Part shown: positions 51,748 through 61,347 of the stretch, piece after piece
Layout of the letters: each line of letters begins with the position of its first letter
Numbering within the stretch: the first letter of the stretch is position 1
Source of the DNA: Streptomyces sp. NBC_00237
GTDB taxonomy: Bacteria > Actinomycetota > Actinomycetes > Streptomycetales > Streptomycetaceae
NCBI RefSeq assembly: GCF_026342435.1
Contig: NZ_JAPEMT010000005.1
Coordinates: forward strand, 124,001-188,000
Direction: 5' to 3'
Length of the DNA: 64,000 nucleotides
Made by a program: the position numbers and the translations under genes
Notes under the pieces: model-generated
Databases searched by the model: none
Seen by the model: the letters and a program-made list of their open reading frames with translations, nothing else
What the model was told of the DNA's origin: nothing

Positions 51748-54129
51748 TCACAGGGGGAGGTAGGCGGAGCGGCTGGTGGTGCCGCCGACTCGGCGGGCGG
51801 CAGCGGCCCGCAGTTCGGTTGAGCGGCCGGGGATGGCGGGTGGCAGGGGTTGGGTGGTGAGGGTGAAGGCGCTGGTCTCCGCACCGTCTGCGAGCAGGTG
51901 GGCGGCGGCCTGGTAGGGGCCGAGGTGGGAGAGGTCGTGGGCACCGAGGGTGGGCAGGGTGTGGCGTTCCAGGGCGTTCGCGTCTTCGGGGGAGGTGTTG
52001 AAGAAGACCTTGTTGCGGGCGTTCGCGGAGATGCCTTCGCGCAGGTCGCGGGGGAGCTGGGCGAGGTGCTGGTGGGCCAGTTTCATGGCGAGGCGGTAGC
52101 CGCGGGCCTCGGCGAGCATGTCCTCCAGGGGGTAGGGGAGGGTGAGGAAGTTGTGGGCTTCGTCGACGTAGAGGGAGGCGTCGATGCGGTCCTTTTCGGG
52201 AGTGCGGGCGCGGGCGGAGGCGGCCTGCCAGGTCTTGGCGACGATGAACGAGCCGAGCAGGCGGGTGGTCTCCTCGCCGAGCGCCCCCTTGGGGAGGCGG
52301 GCGAGCAGGATGCCGCCGTCGAGGACGTCGGGCAGGTGGAAGGTGGATTCCCCGGACGCGATGGCCTGGCGGGCGAATGAGCGCAGCAGGAACGCGCGGA
52401 GCTTGTTCATGATCGGCCCGACAACAGCGGCCCGGGAGGGCTCGGAGAGGGATTCGTACCAGGTCCAGAAGCCGCGCAGGACGGGGTCCTTGATGGTGGG
52501 GATCATGCGGATGCGGTACGCGCTCTCGCCGAGCAGGCGGGGGATGTCGGCGAGTGTGACCAGGCGGTTGGTGGCCTGGGCGTGGCGTAGGAGGGTGAGG
52601 CAGGCGGCGCGCATGATGTCGTCGGTGCGCGGGCCCCAGAACGCGGTGAAGATGCGGCGGAAGATGCCGGTGATGTTGTCGACGACGACGTCGATGTCGT
52701 CGCCGTCCAGGACGTTGAGGCAGGGCGGGGTGTGTACGTCGTCGGGGTCGATGACCACCAGGCGGTCCGCGCAGGAGGCGGGGAGGCGGTGCAGGAGGTC
52801 GGTGATCAGGTCGCCCTTGGGGTCGACGACGATCGCGCCGCGTCCGTGGGCGACGTCGTCGAGGACGAGGTGGGCGATCAGGGTGGACTTGCCGGAGCCG
52901 GTGGCGCCCATGAGGTGGAGGTGCTGGCGGGCGTCGGCGACGGCGAGGCCGACGGGGCGGCGGGTGCCCGTGTCGGCGTGACCGAGCGGTTTGACGCCGG
53001 GGCCGGGCTGCGGGACACCCGGGGGTGGGGCCACCGAGCGGGCCCCGGCGCGGGCCAGACCGGGGGCGTCCGCGTCGGCGGGAAGGTGGGCCAGAGCGGC
53101 GAGTTCGGGCACGGACAGCAGGTCGCCGCGGCCGGTGAAGTGCCGTCCGGAAAGGAGTGGTTGAGGGGTACGGAGACGGTGGCGGGCCAGCCAATTGCGG
53201 GCTGCGTACAGGGCGAACGCGGAGGCCAGCGCGTGGGCCCTTCCGCGCAGCCGGGCTTCGCCGCCGGGGGGCTTGGACGGGCAGGCGACGGCGTAACGGA
53301 TCTGGACGTCCCACTGCGGGCCGGTGAGCTTGCCGACGCCCTGACGTACCTCCGCCCCGTGGGACGGGTCGGCGGGCGCGGGGGCGGTGCGCTGCGGGGC
53401 GTGGGCGAACAGCCGGAAGAGGGCGGACAGGCGCGGCCCGGTGTGGCCGGCCTTGTGGCGGCGTGCGCTGTGGCGGGCACGGCGCAGCCGGGCCCCGGTA
53501 GCAGGTCGGGCCACGATCTGGACGAGGGCGTGTTCGCCGTCGGCCATCCCGGTGGCCGCCTGGAGCAGCGGCCGTAGGGGGTCTTCCTTGTGATCGGTGC
53601 GCAGGGGCAGGACTTCGGGGCGGGCCAGACGTAGCACCCCGGCCGTGCAGGTGTACGTGGCGGGGAAGGGCTTGGTCGCAGTGGTGAGGGTGGTGTGGGC
53701 GCCGGGCCAAGCGGCCTCGACCGCGCGCCGTACGAGGGCGGTGGGCAGGGTGCCGGGGAGCCACATGCGTACGGTCAGGCCGTGGGTGTTCCAGGCGTAC
53801 TCGAACCCGAGATGCGGCTGGCCGTGCAGGAGGCGCTGGTGCCAGGGGCGGAGCAGGCCCGAGAGCTGGGCCCAGAGGACTTCGCCGCCCTTGGGCGAAA
53901 CGGTGGGCGGGGCCAGGATCGTGACCAACTGGGCGCCGTCGGCGAAGGCCTGCTGCCGGTGGGCGCGTACCTTGCCATGCACGAGTGCCGCTCCACCAGC
54001 ACCGGACGCGATCACAGGGGCCAGCCACGGCCACGTACCGGCGACAAGCCCGATGCCGCCGTCGACCAGGGCGGTCCAGAAGGCCCCGGGGTCGGTGAGG
54101 AAGTGGCCGAGCGGCCCGCCCGCGCTCAC
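51748..54129 (-). CDS. Type IV coupling protein/VirD4-like ATPase
   Basis: 793 residues from GTG 54129 (GTGA). One or two membrane helices near the N-terminus (about 15-45), then a FtsK/TraD-like NTPase: Walker A GATGSGKSTL (408-417), IVVDPKGDLITDLLHRL (Walker B-type), SLYVDEAHNFLTLPYPLEDML (second acidic motif), and AHQHLAQLPRDLREGI. It presents DNA or protein substrates to the secretion channel. Coupled to the VirB4 and relaxation genes by short overlaps or spacing. Confidence 0.92.
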   Translation of the reverse strand: MSAGGPLGHFLTDPGAFWTALVDGGIGLVAGTWPWLAPVIASGAGGAALVHGKVRAHRQQAFADGAQLVTILAPPTVSPKGGEVLWAQLSGLLRPWHQRLLHGQPHLGFEYAWNTHGLTVRMWLPGTLPTALVRRAVEAAWPGAHTTLTTATKPFPATYTCTAGVLRLARPEVLPLRTDHKEDPLRPLLQAATGMADGEHALVQIVARPATGARLRRARHSARRHKAGHTGPRLSALFRLFAHAPQRTAPAPADPSHGAEVRQGVGKLTGPQWDVQIRYAVACPSKPPGGEARLRGRAHALASAFALYAARNWLARHRLRTPQPLLSGRHFTGRGDLLSVPELAALAHLPADADAPGLARAGARSVAPPPGVPQPGPGVKPLGHADTGTRRPVGLAVADARQHLHLMGATGSGKSTLIAHLVLDDVAHGRGAIVVDPKGDLITDLLHRLPASCADRLVVIDPDDVHTPPCLNVLDGDDIDVVVDNITGIFRRIFTAFWGPRTDDIMRAACLTLLRHAQATNRLVTLADIPRLLGESAYRIRMIPTIKDPVLRGFWTWYESLSEPSRAAVVGPIMNKLRAFLLRSFARQAIASGESTFHLPDVLDGGILLARLPKGALGEETTRLLGSFIVAKTWQAASARARTPEKDRIDASLYVDEAHNFLTLPYPLEDMLAEARGYRLAMKLAHQHLAQLPRDLREGISANARNKVFFNTSPEDANALERHTLPTLGAHDLSHLGPYQAAAHLLADGAETSAFTLTTQPLPPAIPGRSTELRAAAARRVGGTTSRSAYLPL

Positions 54130-55955
54130 GGTTCGAGCTCCGTCAGGTCGGGCAGCCCGTACGGATCACGCCCCGCGCCGTCCGCCGCATCGGCGGTTTC
54201 CTTCAGTTCGACCGGGTCGGTCGTGATCAGTGCGTGCTCGGCCTCGGAGGCGACGGGGGTGAAGGAGATCTTCGTACGCCCGGACAGCAGGAGTGCGCAG
54301 CCCCGGGGTGCGGAGAGCAGGTGGTGGCGTTCGCCGCGCGAGAGGTGGAAAGCGGAGGCGATGGTGTCGATGGCCTGCGGGGCCTGGCGCAGGAGGAGTT
54401 GGGTGGCGGCGTTGGAGACGATCGCCCGCCCGAGGTCCGAGCCCAGGACGTCGTCGCCGTCCTGGGTGACGACGGCGAGCCCGGCCCAGTGCTTGCGGGC
54501 GGCCTTGGCCATCCGAAACAGGAACTGCGCCCCGGGCCCGTAGCGCATCAGCGTCCACGCCTCGTCGACGACCACGAGCCGCCTGCGCCGTACGCCGCTG
54601 TGGGCGACCTGCCGCCAGATCGCGTCCAGGGCCAGGAGCATGCTCGCGGGCTTCAGCTCGTCCGGGATCTCCCGCAGGGCGAACACCACGAGGTGCCCGG
54701 TGGGGCGGGTGGTGGTCGGCCCGGCGAAGAGCTGGCGGTGCGAGCCGTTCACGTACGGATCAAGGCGTACGGCCAGACTCTGGGCGGCTTCCTCGCCCAT
54801 GGAGGTGAGCTGGGCGGCGAGGTCGGCCAGCAGCGGAGCGGGGCGTGACCAGGTGCGGGCGTCGTCGGTGATGCCGGCCTGCTGGTAGGTCGCCAGGACC
54901 GCCCTGTCGAGCACCGCCCGCTGCGCCGCGTCGAGGTCCGTGCCGAGCAGGACGGACAGGAAGGTGTGCAGGAACAGCACCCGCCGCGTCAGTACGTTCG
55001 CGGACGCATCGGCGTGGGCGGGCAGGTCGAAGGGGTTGAGCCGCACCGTCGGGTCGCCGAGGCGGATGACGCTGCCGCCGACCGCCTCGGCGAGGCGGAC
55101 GTACTCGTCCTCCGGGTCGATGACCATCGCCTCGGTGCCGGTGAACAGCAGCCGCAACAGTTCCAGTTTCGTCAGGTACGACTTGCCGGCCCCGGAGCGG
55201 GCGAGGGTGATCGAGTTGTAGTTGTCCTGGGCGAAGCGGTCCCACAACACCAGGGAATCGCTGGAGGTGTTGAGCCCGTAGAGCACCCCGCCCGAGGACA
55301 TGGCGATCTCGGCGGGCAGGTCGGGGGAGGCGAAGGGGAAGCAGGTGGCGAGGGCTTCGGTGTCGAAGGTGCGACGCACCTTCAGGGTGTCGAGACCGAG
55401 GGGCAGGGTGGCGAGCCAGCCGGGCAGCGCCCGGTAGGTGGCCGGAGCAGTGGACACCAGGAGGGACTCGGCGAGCGCGCGCACCGATGCCACCTCGTCG
55501 CCCAGCTCTTCCTCGCTGGGCGCGTACAGGGTCAGGTAGAGGCCGACGCGGAAGAGCTTTCCCTCGCCGCGGGCGATCCGGTACGCCAGCTCGGCGGCGT
55601 CCGCCGCGGCGGCCTCGGTGTCCGGGTCGTCCAGGCGGCCTTTGTCCATGCCGGTGCGGCGGGAGGACTCCAGGCGGGCCCGCTGCTTCTTCAGCTGGTG
55701 GGCGGCCAGGGCGCTGGCGACCGGTTCGATGTGCAGGGCGACGTCCAGGCGCCCGGGGTAGGTCAGGAGCGGGTCGAGCCAGCCGGGGACGACCTCGGCC
55801 GGATACCCGGTGACCACCAGGGTCGCGGCGAGGTAGCCGCCGACGGCGAGCGTGCGGGCGTGCACCTCGACGGCCTCCGGGCCCATCGCGGCCAGCACTT
55901 CACCCGCATCCGTGGCCGGTTGAGGGGCGGTGCGGCGGCGCAGCGTACGGAACAT
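54126..55955 (-). CDS. VirB4-like conjugation ATPase
   Basis: 609 residues from ATG 55955. The N-terminal half has a PrgI/TcpF-like region, then the ATPase core: ARSGAGKSYLTKLELLRLL (Walker A, about 252-260), MVIDPEDEYVRLAEAV, LVVVDEAWTLMRY (Walker B), and VTQDGDDVL. It energises pilus assembly and substrate export. The TTG three bases upstream is not preferred because the ATG overlaps the upstream stop by one base. Confidence 0.93.
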   Translation of the reverse strand: MFRTLRRRTAPQPATDAGEVLAAMGPEAVEVHARTLAVGGYLAATLVVTGYPAEVVPGWLDPLLTYPGRLDVALHIEPVASALAAHQLKKQRARLESSRRTGMDKGRLDDPDTEAAAADAAELAYRIARGEGKLFRVGLYLTLYAPSEEELGDEVASVRALAESLLVSTAPATYRALPGWLATLPLGLDTLKVRRTFDTEALATCFPFASPDLPAEIAMSSGGVLYGLNTSSDSLVLWDRFAQDNYNSITLARSGAGKSYLTKLELLRLLFTGTEAMVIDPEDEYVRLAEAVGGSVIRLGDPTVRLNPFDLPAHADASANVLTRRVLFLHTFLSVLLGTDLDAAQRAVLDRAVLATYQQAGITDDARTWSRPAPLLADLAAQLTSMGEEAAQSLAVRLDPYVNGSHRQLFAGPTTTRPTGHLVVFALREIPDELKPASMLLALDAIWRQVAHSGVRRRRLVVVDEAWTLMRYGPGAQFLFRMAKAARKHWAGLAVVTQDGDDVLGSDLGRAIVSNAATQLLLRQAPQAIDTIASAFHLSRGERHHLLSAPRGCALLLSGRTKISFTPVASEAEHALITTDPVELKETADAADGAGRDPYGLPDLTELEP

Positions 55956-56863
55956 CAAAAGGCCCCTTCCAGTGAGGTGGCCTCGGGGTCGGCGGCCAGC
56001 CGCAGCACCTCACCGGCGCCCTGGTGGTCGAGCGCGGTGACGGTGATCTCGGCGGCTTCCAGCGCGCGGGCGGCTTCGGCAAGACGGTGGGAGGCGCGAG
56101 GCGCGCCGGAGGTGGTGGGTTCGTGGGTGGCGAGCAGGACTTGGCGGGTGAGCAGGTCGCGGTCGGCGGCCAGGGTGTCGAGGAAGGCGGCGTGGGTCAG
56201 GGCCGCTTGTTCCAGGGCCGGGTGGGGGAGAGTCGGGGCGGTGGCGGTGAGGTCCTCGACGAGCGGGGCCACGTCCAGGCGGTGGGCGCGGACCAGGAGC
56301 TGGGTGGGGCCGGTGAGGGAGTTCAGCCAGCGGGCGAACGCCTCGGTCAGTGCCTGCTGCTCACCGCCGGTCCGCAGCGCGAAGTTCAGCGTTGAGCACA
56401 CGGCGAGGGCGGTGTGGCCGTCTCGGCCGAGGTCCAGGGTTCCGGTCTGCGACACGTCGCGGCAGGGCAAGCGGAGGGCTGCTGGGGTACGGCCGGTCTG
56501 GGTGCGCCATGCGGGCGGGACCGGGTGCGGGAGGGCGGGGATGCCTTCGGGAGCGTGGACGTGGCGCTTGGGGGAGCGGTGGAAGCGGACGGCGGCTGCC
56601 AGGAGGTGGTCCAGGCCGATGCCGTCTCGCTGGCCCACCGCGATCACTGTGATCACCAGGGCGATGGGGGTGATGAGGGCGGCGTAGGCGAAGGGGTGCA
56701 TGAGGGTGCGGGTGGCCCAGTAACCGCCGTACAGGACAAGCCCAGTGACGGTCAGGATCGCGGTCTGGCGGGCGGTCAGCGGGCCCAGGATCCGGTCGCT
56801 CTTCGCGACGTCGGCGGGGATGCGGGCGGGGTGGACGAACTCGTCCTCGTCGGGGGCGGTCAT
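55955..56863 (-). CDS. PrgI-family protein
   Basis: 302 residues from ATG 56863. Two membrane helices (LTARQTAILTVTGLVLYGGYW, FAYAALITPIALVITVIAVG), with GLDHLLAAAVRF after them, are the core of the PrgI family that sits between VirB6- and VirB4-type genes in Gram-positive type IV systems. The larger C-terminal part is an alpha/beta domain. Its position here, between the VirB6-like and VirB4-like genes, is as expected. Confidence 0.88.
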   Translation of the reverse strand: MTAPDEDEFVHPARIPADVAKSDRILGPLTARQTAILTVTGLVLYGGYWATRTLMHPFAYAALITPIALVITVIAVGQRDGIGLDHLLAAAVRFHRSPKRHVHAPEGIPALPHPVPPAWRTQTGRTPAALRLPCRDVSQTGTLDLGRDGHTALAVCSTLNFALRTGGEQQALTEAFARWLNSLTGPTQLLVRAHRLDVAPLVEDLTATAPTLPHPALEQAALTHAAFLDTLAADRDLLTRQVLLATHEPTTSGAPRASHRLAEAARALEAAEITVTALDHQGAGEVLRLAADPEATSLEGAF

Positions 56864-56885
56864 GGGGAAGCTCAACCTCCAAGGG

Positions 56886-58898
56886 TTACGGCGAGCGGGG
56901 CGGTTCGAGGGGCAGGCGCAGCTGTACGGGGCGTGATGGGCGCCGACGGACCCGGCGGGTTCGGATGGGGAGGGCCGTTTGACGTCCGCGGACTGACGGG
57001 GGGACCGGGGGAGTGGGCTGGGCGGGAGGGGGCGTGGGGCGGGGCTGTCGGGTGGCAGGGATGGGCAGGTGGGTCTGGGTGGGGCGGGATGGTCGGGCGG
57101 GGACGCGGGTGGCCGGGACGGGGAGGGAGAGTTGTTGGCGTCGGCGGGCGGTGGCGGGGTGGGGCACGGTGACGGTTCCTGGCGGGGTACGGCGGCGCGT
57201 CCCGGTGGTGGGGCCGCGGCCGGTGCGAGGGGAGGCGGGGGTAGGCGTGGGTGAGCCGGGGCTGGGTGAGGTGGGGGTGGGGTTGGGGGTGGTGCGGGCC
57301 CAGGACGGGGCCGGGCGCTGCCAGGGCGTTCTCGGGGGCCCTGTTGGGGTGCCGGTGGCCGGGGCGTTGGGGGTGGTGGTGCTGGGCGGTCCGGTGCGGT
57401 TGCGGCGTTGGGCGATCAGGGCGCGTCCTCGGCGCAGGGCGTAGCCGGCGACGCCGCCCGGGGTCGGGCGCGGCAACCGGCCGCCACCAGGGCGCCCGCC
57501 GCCGCCACCTCCGCCGGGGCGGCCACCGCCGCGCAGCCCGCCCAGCAAGCCCCCGCCCCCGCCGCCTCTCCGTCTCCTGCCGGGGCCACGGCCGAGGAGC
57601 GCTGAGGAGCCAGGCAGGGCCCGGTTGAGGAGGCGCCACATCGCCACGGACTGGAGCATCCGCAAGGGCCCCGGCAGACCGGTTTGGACGGGGGTGGAGC
57701 GGAAGACGACCTGCATGCACCAGCCGGGAATCTTGAACAGCACCCAGAACAAGGCCAGTCCGGCGAGCATGGTGCCGAGCTGGTTCGGCTTGGGGAAGCC
57801 GAGGAGGGTGGCTCCGGGGGCGAAGAACAGCTTCAGCGCGACGATGAACGTCATGGACTGGGCGATCTGGATGGTCAGGCAGCCGGCCAGGCCCTTCCAC
57901 CACAGCTTCGCCAGCGGGTCGGAGACCGGGTGGGCGTGGCAGGCCAGGGCGAGCGGCCCGCTGATCGCCAACACCGCGAGGACCGCGACGCGGACGAGGT
58001 AGCCGACCATGACCGCGAGGATCAGCACGACCATCACGGCGCAGATGAGCAGGCCGTACAGCTTCAGCCCGCCCACTCCGAACAGGGCGAACGGGATGAC
58101 CCGTTCCACCAGTCCCTTGCCCGCGTCACTGAGATCGGTGCCCATGACCGCGTGGGAGAGGGCATTAGCGAGGGCGATGGCGTAACCCATGACGGTCAGC
58201 GACATCGACGAGGCGCAGATCCCGACCACGAGACGCGGGGCGATCTGCTTGAGCGCGTACCGGGTCTGGAGGGTCTCGTGCCCCATGACGGTGACGCCGC
58301 CCGCAGTGACGAACAGGACGTAGATACCGGCGGTGATCCCCATGGACCCGGCCCACAGCCGCTTGATGTCGGCGTGCTGGGTGAGGTCGGGTGTGCCCAG
58401 CAGGGTCTCGGCCAGCAGCCACCGCACCGGCTCCATGATCTGTTCCAGCAGGAAGCCGAGGAAGGAGGTGACCGCGTTCACGAGCATCCCGGGGATGTCG
58501 ATCAACGAGCCGAACGGGCTGAAGTCGAACCCGCCGTCCCCCGTGTCGCAGTCCGTGCCGTTCACCTCGCACGCCGGACGGGTCGGCCCGGGACGCGGTA
58601 CCGACGGCGCGGGCCACGACGGCGACGGCGGAGCGGTGGGCGGGCCCGGCGTGGGGGTGGGCCCGGGAGCGGGTTCCGGGCGCGGGGCGGGTGTCGGGCC
58701 TGGTACGGACGGGGCAGGACCAGGGCCGGGCGCGGGGGCCGGGGGCGGCGGGGCGGCCGGAGCCACCACCTGCGGTGCGGCGGCGTCCGCCGCCGGGGAG
58801 CCCGCGACGACCGCCAGCAGCGTGACGGCGGTGAGCAGTACCAGCACGGCTACCTGCCGCAGGGTTGCCGGGGAGGGGGTACTGGGTGTGCGGGTCAT
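56886..58898 (-). CDS. VirB6/TrbL-like channel protein with disordered ends
   Basis: 670 residues from ATG 58898. A signal-like N-terminus, a Pro-rich stretch (about 45-115), then some eight membrane helices (for example MGITAGIYVLFVTAGGVTVMG, ICAVMVVLILAVMVGYLV, AGLALFWVLFKIPGWCM). A Gly/Arg-rich region (about 440-490) and a long basic Pro/Thr-rich tail follow. The polytopic core is TrbL/VirB6-like, the inner-membrane channel. The tail is unusual and may reach DNA or cytoplasmic partners. Confidence 0.85.
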   Translation of the reverse strand: MTRTPSTPSPATLRQVAVLVLLTAVTLLAVVAGSPAADAAAPQVVAPAAPPPPAPAPGPGPAPSVPGPTPAPRPEPAPGPTPTPGPPTAPPSPSWPAPSVPRPGPTRPACEVNGTDCDTGDGGFDFSPFGSLIDIPGMLVNAVTSFLGFLLEQIMEPVRWLLAETLLGTPDLTQHADIKRLWAGSMGITAGIYVLFVTAGGVTVMGHETLQTRYALKQIAPRLVVGICASSMSLTVMGYAIALANALSHAVMGTDLSDAGKGLVERVIPFALFGVGGLKLYGLLICAVMVVLILAVMVGYLVRVAVLAVLAISGPLALACHAHPVSDPLAKLWWKGLAGCLTIQIAQSMTFIVALKLFFAPGATLLGFPKPNQLGTMLAGLALFWVLFKIPGWCMQVVFRSTPVQTGLPGPLRMLQSVAMWRLLNRALPGSSALLGRGPGRRRRGGGGGGLLGGLRGGGRPGGGGGGGRPGGGRLPRPTPGGVAGYALRRGRALIAQRRNRTGPPSTTTPNAPATGTPTGPPRTPWQRPAPSWARTTPNPTPTSPSPGSPTPTPASPRTGRGPTTGTRRRTPPGTVTVPHPATARRRQQLSLPVPATRVPARPSRPTQTHLPIPATRQPRPTPPPAQPTPPVPPSVRGRQTALPIRTRRVRRRPSRPVQLRLPLEPPRSP

Positions 58899-59236
58899 GC
58901 CGCCCCCACGATGCCCTTGAGGGCGGTCACCAGCACCGGGGCCAGAATCGCCAGCCCGTACCCGATGGCCGCCGCCTTCAGGGCCCGCTTCGCCGACTCG
59001 ACCTCGCCCGGGTCCCCGCCGGCCATCAGATAGCGCAGACCGCCGAAGGTCAGGAACAACGTCGCCAGCCCGGCGAGCAGCCCCACGATCGTGTTCGTCA
59101 GATTCGTGATGACCTGCGGGATCGTAGCCACCGCCCACGCCGTCGACGGAGCTGCGAGCAGGTACGCCCCGGCCACCGGGAGCACGGTCAACAGACGTCG
59201 CACCCGGGGAAGTCGGCGCGAAGGGCAGGGCGGCAC
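58895..59236 (-). CDS. VirB2/TrbC-like pilin
   Basis: 113 residues from GTG 59236 (GGAGG 5 bases upstream). A signal peptide ending near APSTAWA, then two helices (ITNLTNTIVGLLAGLATLFL and AAAIGYGLAILAPVLVTAL) joined by GGLRYLMAGGDPGEVESAK. This two-helix shape and operon position identify the conjugative pilin. It is the first gene of the type IV operon and overlaps the next by 4 bases. Confidence 0.85.
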   Translation of the reverse strand: MPPCPSRRLPRVRRLLTVLPVAGAYLLAAPSTAWAVATIPQVITNLTNTIVGLLAGLATLFLTFGGLRYLMAGGDPGEVESAKRALKAAAIGYGLAILAPVLVTALKGIVGAA

Positions 59237-59555
59237 GGGCACCTCCAACACAGCGGTCAGGAAGGGACAAGGGCAGGCGACGGCGCACCGGTGACCGGCA
59301 GCGCGAAGGTGGGGGAGTGGCTGGGACGGAGTCCCCGGGGCCGGAGCTGGCCCGCAGCGGCGCGTCACCACCTCCATCAGGAGAGGCACGCGAGGCGCGT
59401 GGGATGGGTGTTCGGGGTGTCAGCACGAAGCGCCGTATCCCGACCCCAGGGACTGGAGGGACGAAAGGGAGACGAGAACACCTCTCAGGCAGCAGCAGCC
59501 TGGAGTGCTCTCACTCCACTAAGGAGAAATCCGCGCCGGATCGTGCCACCCACGC
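59237..59555. other. Intergenic region upstream of the type IV operon
   Basis: 319 bases containing the leader of the pilin gene and the 3' end of the sigma-like gene. A 7-bp stem, TGGAGTG/CACTCCA (59501-59518), lies near the sigma-like stop. I see no other clear element and no good promoter. Confidence 0.45.
59501..59518 (-). terminator. Small hairpin after the sigma-like gene
   Basis: TGGAGTG (59501-59507) pairs with CACTCCA (59512-59518) around a CTCT loop, 38 bases past the stop. Weak but perfect. Confidence 0.4.
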
Positions 59556-60314
59556 TCACCACGCATCGCTGAACAGGGCGCTGGCGAGACGCTGTTCTGC
59601 CGCCGCCCGCCGCCGGAACATCGCCCGCACGCTGATCCCGGCCGCCAGCGCGACCGTCTTCGCGCTCTGCCCTTCCAGCCGCGTCCCGGCGATCAACTCC
59701 GACTCCACCGCGGACAGCACCCCCACCGCGACGGCCCGCTCCAGCACCGCGTACACCTGCTCCTTGGACCCACCCGCGAACGGCTGCGGCACCACGCACT
59801 GCTCGTCCAGCGGCTGCGGACGCAACCGCCGCTCCCGCAGCGCCGCGTACACCACCCGGTGCGCCGCCCGATCCCCGGCCCGCACCAGCCGCAACCCCAC
59901 CTGAACCGGCCGCTCGGACGGATCCAGAGCCACCAGCTCCTCCGTCACCGCGGCCAAGACCTCCTGCTCCAACTCGCCGTGCTCCACCTCCGCCAGCCGA
60001 GGCAGCCGGGCCAACGCCCGCCGCAGCGACGGCAACGCCATCGCGACCCCGACCGTGCCCCACGGCTCCCCGAACACCAGCCGCCGCCGCACGAGCTCCG
60101 CCCACACCCGATCCCGCACGGCCACCGGCGTAGACGGGTGCGCCATCCGAGCCCGCACCAGGTCCACCGGCCAGAAGGCCCCCGGCTCGCTCTCCGACAT
60201 CAACTCCGACGGCAGCGACAACGGACGAGGATCAGAGGCGAGTTGCAGCAGGGCGGCATCAAGCTGGTCGAAAGGAGAGACAGCGGTGAGCGACGTGAGC
60301 GTGGTACGGCGCAT
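59556..60314 (-). CDS. Sigma-70 region-4-like regulator
   Basis: 252 residues from ATG 60314 (AAGGAG). Mostly helical. The C-terminal 50 residues have LSAVESELIAGTRLEGQSAK, VALAAGISVRAMFRRRAAAEQRL, a helix-turn-helix as in sigma-70 region 4 or LuxR-type HTHs. No region 2 is evident. It lies just upstream of the type IV operon on the same strand, so it may control it. Exact family unknown. Confidence 0.7.
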   Translation of the reverse strand: MRRTTLTSLTAVSPFDQLDAALLQLASDPRPLSLPSELMSESEPGAFWPVDLVRARMAHPSTPVAVRDRVWAELVRRRLVFGEPWGTVGVAMALPSLRRALARLPRLAEVEHGELEQEVLAAVTEELVALDPSERPVQVGLRLVRAGDRAAHRVVYAALRERRLRPQPLDEQCVVPQPFAGGSKEQVYAVLERAVAVGVLSAVESELIAGTRLEGQSAKTVALAAGISVRAMFRRRAAAEQRLASALFSDAW

Positions 60315-60688
60315 GGCGGGCTCCTTGCCTGCGAGTGACGAAGCGGACGCCGCCCATCACCCCAACCACCCCCGCCACTCCCACGCCACCAGCCAGCCGC
60401 GCCACCGCCATCACCCGGCCCTGCCCTTGCCAGCCGCTTCGACAGCCCTGGCAAACAGGCCCACCACCAGCACCTACACTCCGCTGGACCGGACGCGAAA
60501 CTTCCTGAAGAGTTTTCGAACTGCTTCCTGCGCCGCCAGCCGCCCCATGCCTACGACGACCATGGCTCGCGACTGGCAGACAACGCCGTGACCAGGTGTT
60601 TCATGCCCGCGTGGCACGATCGCCCAGCTCTTTCTCCTTAGAGAACGTCAGCACCTTCGCAAGCCCGGCCCACAGCGGCGCACCCGCC
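60315..60688. other. Intergenic region between the sigma-like and methyltransferase-like genes
   Basis: 374 bases in a divergent gap. A 7-bp inverted repeat TTGCCAG/CTGGCAA (60427-60433, 60448-60454) lies about 115 bases upstream of the regulator start. It may be an operator. No gene is supported; one GTG start at 60596 would extend the next gene, but has no ribosome site. Confidence 0.45.
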
Positions 60689-61342
60689 ATGCCACACAAC
60701 TCCCGCCCCACGTCGGCTCGTACGAGCAACCCCGCGGCCCCGCTGCCCACCACGATCTGGCTGCCCACCCCCGAGACCTTCACCAGCGCCCCGGCCGCCC
60801 CCAACGTGCTCCCGGACTGGGCCATCGAGAAGATCCGCACCGACTTCCGCCGCCCCGGCGACAAGTCCGCCACGCTGCTGCGGCTGCACATCCAGGACAC
60901 CGCCTGCGGCATGGACGCCCGCACCCGCTGCACCACCGACAACGACGACCCGGCGCACGAACGCCCGCACCTGCTCCTGGCCGAACTCCACCCCGACACC
61001 CTCCCCACCCCCTGGGACACGGGCGCCAGCAACACCACCACCCCGGGGGCGATCGACGACGGCTGGCCGGGCTTCTTCTACCGCGCCCACCGCCTCCTCC
61101 CCGCCGACGGCGTACTCCTCCTCGCCACCCGCCAGCGCCGGGACAACGGCCACCTCACCGACCCACTCGGCCTGCTCATCGCAACCGCCCGCACCGCCGG
61201 ATTCACCTACCTCCAGCACCTGATCGCCATCCACGGCCACGCCACCGACGACCACATCCACCCCACCCCGCCCCCCGGCGCACCCGACGGCCTCATCCAC
61301 TCCGACCTGCTCGTCCTCCGCACCTCCGGCCAGGGGAGCTGA
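60689..61342 (+). CDS. Degenerate methyltransferase-like protein
   Basis: 217 residues from ATG 60689. The start is uncertain because no ribosome site is clear. The middle, HLLLAELHPDTLPT, and the C-terminal GFFYRAHRLLPADGVLLLATRQRRD and AGFTYLQHLIAIHGH resemble the second half of a class I methyltransferase, but the SAM motif and the catalytic SPPY/NPPY are missing. It lies 5 bases before an active-looking DNA methyltransferase. A regulatory or heterodimer partner is a plausible role. Confidence 0.65.
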   Translation: MPHNSRPTSARTSNPAAPLPTTIWLPTPETFTSAPAAPNVLPDWAIEKIRTDFRRPGDKSATLLRLHIQDTACGMDARTRCTTDNDDPAHERPHLLLAELHPDTLPTPWDTGASNTTTPGAIDDGWPGFFYRAHRLLPADGVLLLATRQRRDNGHLTDPLGLLIATARTAGFTYLQHLIAIHGHATDDHIHPTPPPGAPDGLIHSDLLVLRTSGQGS

Positions 61343-61347
61343 CCGCC

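Noticed and set aside
60315..60688. tRNA gene as integration target
   Set aside because: No acceptor-stem or anticodon-loop pattern is visible here or in other gaps.
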